Shown piece after piece: positions 8,467-11,983 of a stretch of DNA of 11,983 nt (position 1 is its first letter; the number at the start of each line of letters is the position of its first letter). Origin of the DNA: Bacteroidales bacterium (lineage in GTDB: Bacteria > Bacteroidota > Bacteroidia > Bacteroidales > UBA932); contig JABUTP010000018.1 of NCBI GenBank assembly GCA_021443625.1, positions 20,957 through 32,939 of the forward strand, given 5' to 3'. The notes beneath the pieces were generated by a model. The model was given only the letters and a program-made list of their open reading frames with translations. It made no database searches and was not told the origin of the DNA. Made by a program: the position numbers and the translations under genes.

Positions 8467-8495
8467 GACAATTTTTCAAAAAATGTAAATATCTG

Positions 8496-8526
8496 TTTGA
8501 TATATAAAAAAATAACTTTACTTTTG
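8496..8526 (+). promoter_or_regulatory. Consensus Bacteroidota promoter for the HU gene
   Basis: TTTG at 8496-8499, a 19-base A/T-rich spacer, and TACTTTTG at 8519-8526: an exact match to both the -33 and -7 elements with ideal spacing. Transcription would start near 8531-8534, giving a leader of about 70 bases before the HU ATG at 8605. The last 30 bases of that leader are almost pure A/T, typical of efficiently translated genes in this phylum, which do not rely on Shine-Dalgarno pairing. Confidence 0.75.
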
Positions 8527-8604
8527 CACTCCCAATCCCGATGACTCTTCCGGTGATGGGCGAATCAGACAAATATAATTAATAATAGTAAAGCAATTTA
8601 AATT

Positions 8605-8886
8605 ATGACTAAAGCAGACATCGTTAGCGAAATCGCTAAATCAACAGGTTTGGAGAAAGTGGTTGTCCTCAATGTGGTTGAAGCATTCATGGACAGTGTT
8701 AAGGATGCTATGGAAAAAGGCAACAACGTATATCTCCGTGGCTTCGGAAGTTTTGTAGTTAAGGAGCGCGCAGAGAAGGCAGCCCGCAACATCTCGAAGA
8801 ACACCACCATCCACATCCCTGCACACAAGATTCCCGCTTTCAAGCCTGCAAAGTGCTTTGTTGAGGAAGTTAAAAAAATCAAATAA
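8605..8886 (+). CDS. HU-family DNA-binding protein
   Basis: Small nucleoid protein that bends and packs DNA as a dimer. The 93 residues begin M-T-K-A-D-I-V-S-E-I-A, followed by the dimerising helices (to about residue 38). The signature G-x-G-S-F-x-V-x-x-R lies at about 46-55 (G-F-G-S-F-V-V-K-E-R). Next come the DNA-gripping arm (A-R-N-I-S-K-N-T-T-I-H-I-P-A) and the closing helix with F-K-P-A-K. The length is normal (about 90-95). HU and IHF-beta-like members cannot be told apart here, so no symbol is given. It has the strongest promoter in the window and a very A/T-rich leader. The next start codon follows after 20 bases with no terminator, so the small basic peptide should be on the same mRNA. 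Confidence 0.97.
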   Translation: MTKADIVSEIAKSTGLEKVVVLNVVEAFMDSVKDAMEKGNNVYLRGFGSFVVKERAEKAARNISKNTTIHIPAHKIPAFKPAKCFVEEVKKIK

Positions 8887-8906
8887 TCATATAAAACCTA
8901 AAGACC

Positions 8907-8996
8907 ATGCCAAGCGGAAAAAAGAGAAAGAGACATAAAATGTCCACGCACAAACGTAAAAAACGTTTGCGCAAGAACAGGCATAAGAAGAAATAA
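8907..8996 (+). CDS. 29-residue basic peptide, bS22/mS38 (COX24/AURKAIP1)-like ribosomal protein
   Basis: A very short gene: ATG at 8907, TAA at 8994-8996, 29 codons. By my count about 20 of the 29 residues are Lys, Arg or His, with no acidic residue. The core R-H-K-M-S-T-H-K-R-K-K-R-L-R-K-N-R follows the pattern known from the C-terminal COX24/AURKAIP1 domain (mitochondrial mS38) and from the mycobacterial small-subunit peptide bS22 (K-R-M-x-K-K-K-H-R-K-L-L). Such peptides are buried in small-subunit rRNA. Position supports a real gene: 20 bases after HU, before RNase G, on the mRNA of a strong promoter, and followed by a terminator. Bases 8951-8969 also form a perfect 7-base inverted repeat within the coding sequence, probably a by-product of the Lys/Arg codons. 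The ribosomal role is inferred from motif similarity alone. Confidence 0.8.
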   Translation: MPSGKKRKRHKMSTHKRKKRLRKNRHKKK

Positions 8997-9021
8997 CTGG
9001 ATTAACCGATAGTTCAGTTCG

Positions 9022-9050
9022 AAGGCTGACCATAGACGTCAGCCTTTTTT
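9022..9050 (+). terminator. Intrinsic terminator/attenuator between the small basic peptide gene and rng
   Basis: Perfect 9-base-pair stem, AAGGCTGAC (9022-9030) with GTCAGCCTT (9038-9046), a 7-base loop and a run of six T (9045-9050). It lies 26 bases after the stop of the small basic peptide gene and ends 12 bases before the rng ATG. On the opposite strand no T-run follows, so it acts on plus-strand transcripts only. With no convincing promoter between it and rng, it probably sets how much of the HU transcript reads into rng. Confidence 0.8.
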
Positions 9051-9092
9051 GCAGTCAACCCGATGGAAAAGAACCTCATAATAGACGTCAGC
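9032..9092 (+). repeat. 12-base exact direct repeat spanning the rng start
   Basis: ATAGACGTCAGC occurs at 9032-9043 (loop and 3' arm of the terminator) and again at 9081-9092 (rng codons 7-10, Ile-Asp-Val-Ser). The start positions are 49 bases apart, with the rng ATG between them. Both copies carry GTCAGC, complementary to the terminator 5' arm (GCTGAC, 9025-9030). Confidence 0.85.
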
Positions 9093-10622
9093 GGCAGCAG
9101 CGTATCCATAGCCCTTCTGGAAAACGGAAGGCTTATGGAATACAACGCCCAGACCGACAGCGGCCGCTCGTTTTCCGTCGGGGACGTATATCTGGGGAAG
9201 GTCAGGAAACTGCTGCCGTCGCTCAATGCCGCCTTTGTGGATATAGGCGATGAGAAGGAGGCCTTCATCCACTATCTTGACCTCGGGTTCCATTTTGACG
9301 CCTTCACCCGTTTTGTCCAGCAGATAAAGCCCTCGTCCAATTTCGCCAACCTCTACACCTCCATCAAGGCGGAGGAGCCGTTGGAGAAGGAGGGGAAGAT
9401 TTCGGACCATCTGAAAGTCGGCCAACCCATCCTGGCGCAGATAATAAAGGAACCCATCTCCACGAAAGGTTCCAGACTTACCTCCGAAATTTCCATAGCG
9501 GGGCGGAACATCGTGCTGATGCCTTTTTCCAACAAGGTCAGCGTTTCCCAGAAGATATCCTCCAAAGCGGAGAAACAGCGGCTGGAGCGTCTCATAAAAA
9601 GCATTCTTCCCCATAATTACGGAGCCATAATCCGTACTGCCGCCGAAGGGAAAAGGGCGGCCATTCTCGATGCCGAGGTGAAATATCTCATAGAGAAGTG
9701 GGAGAGTTCGTGGAAAAAGATGGCATCTTCCAAGGACGTGCAGCTGCTCTTCACCGAAAGCAGCCGCACGATGACCACCATCCGCGATTTGCTCAACGAT
9801 TCTTTCACCAACATATACATCAATGACAGCCAGGTCTGCGATGAGGTCCGCAATTACATAGCGGTCATCTCTCCCGAACAGGAAAAAATCGTCCACTTCT
9901 ATAAAGGTGCCGCCCCCATATTCGATTATTTTGACGTCACCCGTCAGATCAAGGGGTCTTTCGGCAAGGTCGTCTCAATGAAAAAGGGCGCTTATCTTGT
10001 CATAGAGCACACCGAGGCTATGAACGTCATCGACGTCAACAGCGGCACCCGCATCAGAGCCGAGGCGCAGGAAGACAACGCCCTTGAGGTCAATATGTCG
10101 GCCGCAGAGGAAATCGCACGGCAGATGCGTCTGCGCGATATGGGCGGCATCACAATAGTCGATTTCATAGATATGGCAGACGGAGAACACCGGAACCAGC
10201 TGCTCAAGCACATGCAGCAGTTGATGGAGACCGACCGCGCCCGCCATACCATCCTTCCCCTAACAAAATTCGGACTGATGCAGATAACCCGCCAGAGGGT
10301 GCGCCCCGTGACCGAAATCGACCCGAGGGAAGTCTGCCCGGTATGCGGCGGAAGCGGAAAGATTGCCCCTACGCTGCTGCTGGACGACAAGATAGAGTCG
10401 GAACTCTCGTGGATAGTGTCCGAGATGGGCGTAACGAAGTTGAAACTGACGGTCAATCCGGTGACTTACGCCTATATCACAAAGGGCTGGTTCAACAGCA
10501 AGTGCCGTCGTTGGGCCCGCAAATACAAATGCAGCATCAAGGTGAAGCAGAAAGAGGATATGCCCCTTACCAAGTTCAGGTGGTTCGACCTCGCTAAAAA
10601 GCGGACGCTTTCTCCATTTTAG
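9063..10622 (+). CDS. rng: Ribonuclease G (RNase E/G family)
   Basis: Single-strand-specific endoribonuclease of the RNase E/G family, acting in mRNA decay and rRNA 5'-end maturation in the cytosol. The 519 residues contain the N-terminal S1 RNA-binding domain at about 36-130 (V-G-D-V-Y-L-G-K-V, then N-A-A-F-V-D-I-G), the RNase H-like and 5'-sensor region at about 135-290, and the DNase I-like catalytic part. The metal-binding aspartates are Asp324 in V-I-D-V-N-S-G and Asp367 in I-V-D-F-I-D. The zinc-link motif C-P-V-C-G-G-S-G is at 425-432, and a small-domain tail ends at 519. It lacks the long disordered C-terminal half of RNase E, so it is the G form. The ATG at 9063 gives the family's usual start. 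Its leader holds a terminator 12 bases upstream; its 3' end overlaps argH by 29 bases on the other strand. Confidence 0.95.
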   Translation: MEKNLIIDVSGSSVSIALLENGRLMEYNAQTDSGRSFSVGDVYLGKVRKLLPSLNAAFVDIGDEKEAFIHYLDLGFHFDAFTRFVQQIKPSSNFANLYTSIKAEEPLEKEGKISDHLKVGQPILAQIIKEPISTKGSRLTSEISIAGRNIVLMPFSNKVSVSQKISSKAEKQRLERLIKSILPHNYGAIIRTAAEGKRAAILDAEVKYLIEKWESSWKKMASSKDVQLLFTESSRTMTTIRDLLNDSFTNIYINDSQVCDEVRNYIAVISPEQEKIVHFYKGAAPIFDYFDVTRQIKGSFGKVVSMKKGAYLVIEHTEAMNVIDVNSGTRIRAEAQEDNALEVNMSAAEEIARQMRLRDMGGITIVDFIDMADGEHRNQLLKHMQQLMETDRARHTILPLTKFGLMQITRQRVRPVTEIDPREVCPVCGGSGKIAPTLLLDDKIESELSWIVSEMGVTKLKLTVNPVTYAYITKGWFNSKCRRWARKYKCSIKVKQKEDMPLTKFRWFDLAKKRTLSPF

Positions 10623-11901
10623 CCTTTATCTCTCCGTTGCAGAGGTTTCCGATGCTCCCGATATGGGTATGCCCCAGTCCGGCAACGCTTTTCGATCCTT
10701 CATAACTGAATTTCCCCTCTTTCACGGCTATGCCTATCTCTCTGTAGGCATCCCTGAACGGCACTCCCGTCACCACCATATTGTTGACCACTTCCACAGT
10801 GAACATCGGGTCGTACATCGGAGAATTATCCAGAATGTGCTCATTTACCACTATGTTCTCCAGCATATATACCGCCATATCCAGGCACTCCTCCATAGTG
10901 TCGATGGCGGGGAACAGGATGTCTTTAAGTATCTGGAAGTCGCGATGGTAGCCGTGCGGATGGTTGGTGGTCAGAAGCGCTATCTCGCCGCTGATGCTCT
11001 CCACGCGGTTGGTCTTGGCCCGCATCACCTCCCACACGTCGGGATTCTTCTTGTGCGGCATAATGCTGCTTCCGGTCGTGAGATTGTCGGGAAATGAAAT
11101 GAAGCGGAAATTGCTGCACATATACTGGCAGCAGTCGCTGGCCAGCTTGTTGAGGGTGGAGGCGATGGATGCCATTGCCGCCGCCATGCATTTTTCACTC
11201 TTGCCGCGGCTCATCTGGGCTGCCACGGCGTTGTAGTTAAGGTCGCCGAAACCCAGCAGGCCGGTGGTCATCCTGCGGTCCAACGGGAAAGAACTTCCGT
11301 AGCCGGCAGCGCTTCCCAAAGGATTCTGGTTCACCACCCGGTAGGCGGCCCCCAGCATCTGCATATCGTCGCACAGAGCCTCTGCGTAAGCCCCGAACCA
11401 CATTCCGAAGGAGGACGGCATCGCCACCTGCGCGTGGGTGTAGCCAGGCAGGATTACATCCTTGTACTTCTCCGAGAGTTGCTGCAGCATTTCGAAGAGA
11501 GTCAGTACCTTGCCCCTGAGTTTCAAAATGGCGTCGCGCATATAGAGCTTGAGATCGACCAGCACCTGGTCGTTGCGGCTGCGGCCCGAATGAATTTTCT
11601 TGCCAATGTCTCCGAGGGAGCGGGTGAGGAGCGTCTCCACCATCGAGTGGATGTCTTCGGCATCGGGTTCCATAACAAATTCCCCCCGCTCTATGCTGGC
11701 GGCTATCTTGTCAAGTTCCTTCTGGAGAATCTCCTCTTCGTCCTTGGGGAGAAGCCCCACTTTTGCCAACATCGCGATGTGGGCCTTGGAGCCCTGCACG
11801 TCGTACGGTGCAAGTCTCATATCGAGTTCGCGGTCATTTCCCACGGTAAATTTCTCTACTGCATTTGAGGCGGCAGTGCCTTTGTTCCAGAGTGCCTGCA
11901 T
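10594..11901 (-). CDS. argH: Argininosuccinate lyase
   Basis: Splits argininosuccinate into arginine and fumarate, the last step of arginine synthesis; a cytosolic homotetramer of the fumarase/aspartase superfamily. Counting from the ATG at 11901 (435 residues): H-S-G-R-S-R-N-D-Q at about 104-112, Y-T-H-A-Q with catalytic His at 156, and the superfamily signature G-S-S-I-M-P-H-K-K-N-P at 277-287, whose serine loop is catalytic. The length is slightly short of the E. coli enzyme (457). The frame extends eight codons to a TTG at 11925, but relatives begin at the equivalent of M-Q-A-L-W-N-K-G, so the ATG is chosen. The gene runs against rng and overlaps its last 29 bases. Upstream lies a palindrome that may be an operator. 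No other arg gene is visible before the window ends. Confidence 0.96.
   Translation of the reverse strand: MQALWNKGTAASNAVEKFTVGNDRELDMRLAPYDVQGSKAHIAMLAKVGLLPKDEEEILQKELDKIAASIERGEFVMEPDAEDIHSMVETLLTRSLGDIGKKIHSGRSRNDQVLVDLKLYMRDAILKLRGKVLTLFEMLQQLSEKYKDVILPGYTHAQVAMPSSFGMWFGAYAEALCDDMQMLGAAYRVVNQNPLGSAAGYGSSFPLDRRMTTGLLGFGDLNYNAVAAQMSRGKSEKCMAAAMASIASTLNKLASDCCQYMCSNFRFISFPDNLTTGSSIMPHKKNPDVWEVMRAKTNRVESISGEIALLTTNHPHGYHRDFQILKDILFPAIDTMEECLDMAVYMLENIVVNEHILDNSPMYDPMFTVEVVNNMVVTGVPFRDAYREIGIAVKEGKFSYEGSKSVAGLGHTHIGSIGNLCNGEIKAKMEKASAF
10596..10611 (-). terminator. Weak hairpin at the argH stop codon
   Basis: On the minus strand AAAGCG (10611-10606), two bases, then CGCTTT (10603-10598) and two further T, running into the argH stop codon. 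Sterically this is a 5-base-pair stem with a 4-base loop. It is short and the U-run overlaps the stem, so termination here would be weak. It lies in the region shared with the rng coding end. Confidence 0.25.
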
Positions 11902-11935
11902 AGGTAGATTATAGGAAGGTTTCAAGAAGCTGTTT

Positions 11936-11952
11936 AAATTTGATTCAAATTT
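11936..11952. promoter_or_regulatory. 17-base palindrome upstream of argH, possible operator
   Basis: AAATTTGA (11936-11943), one base, TCAAATTT (11945-11952): a perfect 8-base inverted repeat centred about 43 bases before the argH ATG. Read toward argH it contains TTTGAAT, which resembles half of an arginine-repressor box (TnTGAAT...ATTCAnA), and AAAATTTG, a 7-of-8 positional match to a -7 element. A clear -33 element was not found, so the promoter assignment is weak; an operator overlapping the promoter would fit arginine control. Confidence 0.4.
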
Positions 11953-11983
11953 TTATTTATGGAATGTTTTTAAGCAGGTTTAC

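Noticed and set aside
6769..8544. Long plus-strand frames (269 and 224 codons) opposite lon
   Set aside because: lon is complete on the other strand with all motifs; these frames show low-complexity, shadow-type composition and no family resemblance.
8541..8582. Possible 13-codon upstream frame in the HU leader (ATG at 8541)
   Set aside because: No leader-peptide signature, no linked terminator and not close to the HU start; one chance ATG in a 70-base leader is expected.
8951..8969. Perfect 7-base inverted repeat with a 5-A loop inside the small basic peptide gene
   Set aside because: Explained by Lys/Arg codons (AAA, CGT); no T-run follows, so it is not a terminator.
9039..9896. 285-codon minus-strand frame opposite rng
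   Set aside because: Antisense of the conserved S1 and sensor domains of RNase G, without any domain of its own.
11935..11942. Plus-strand TAAATTTG, an exact -7 match pointing out of the window
   Set aside because: No TTTG lies 19-21 bases before it and no plus-strand gene begins before the window ends; it is part of the palindrome.

Overview
The window reads as chromosomal housekeeping DNA from a member of the Bacteroidota, most likely the order Bacteroidales. The promoters fit the phylum's TTTG...TAnnTTTG pattern (clearest in front of the HU gene). Translation starts sit behind A/T-rich leaders without regular Shine-Dalgarno sequences. The HU gene, a 29-residue basic peptide and RNase G lie in a row, and the protein sequences resemble Bacteroidales relatives. 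The family within the order cannot be settled by eye. No transposon, integrase, CRISPR array, tRNA or rRNA gene was seen, and no gene-free stretch exceeds about 210 bases.

Left part, plus strand (1-2650): the 3' end of cdsA (CDP-diacylglycerol synthase), psd (phosphatidylserine decarboxylase), then ettA (an ABC-F ATPase acting on the ribosome). cdsA and psd belong to one phospholipid pathway. ettA ends against the next gene, coming from the other strand, with overlapping stop codons and a strong hairpin.

Middle part, minus strand (2647-8394): a tight five-gene row read right to left: lon, ung (uracil-DNA glycosylase), coaD (phosphopantetheine adenylyltransferase), an exported protein with two thioredoxin-like domains, and a 209-residue protein I do not recognise. 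Gaps are 5, 7 and 13 bases, and the last pair overlaps by 4 bases, so this is probably one operon driven from in front of lon.

Right part: a 210-base divergent region separates lon from the HU gene. HU is followed by a 29-residue, extremely basic peptide resembling the bS22/mS38 (COX24-type) ribosomal peptides, then by rng (RNase G). An intrinsic terminator sits only 12 bases before the rng start codon and looks like an attenuator. A 12-base exact repeat links it to the first codons of rng. argH (argininosuccinate lyase) comes from the opposite strand and overlaps the rng end by 29 bases. A perfect 17-base palindrome lies 34 bases before the argH start.

I found no convincing new multi-gene system. 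The points most worth checking are the small ribosomal-type peptide, the rng leader, the unknown last gene of the lon operon with its double-thioredoxin neighbour, and the argH palindrome. Four start codons were set differently from the longest open frame: psd at 300, the thioredoxin-like protein at 4808, lon at 8394 and argH at 11901. The longest frames of the last three begin at TTG.
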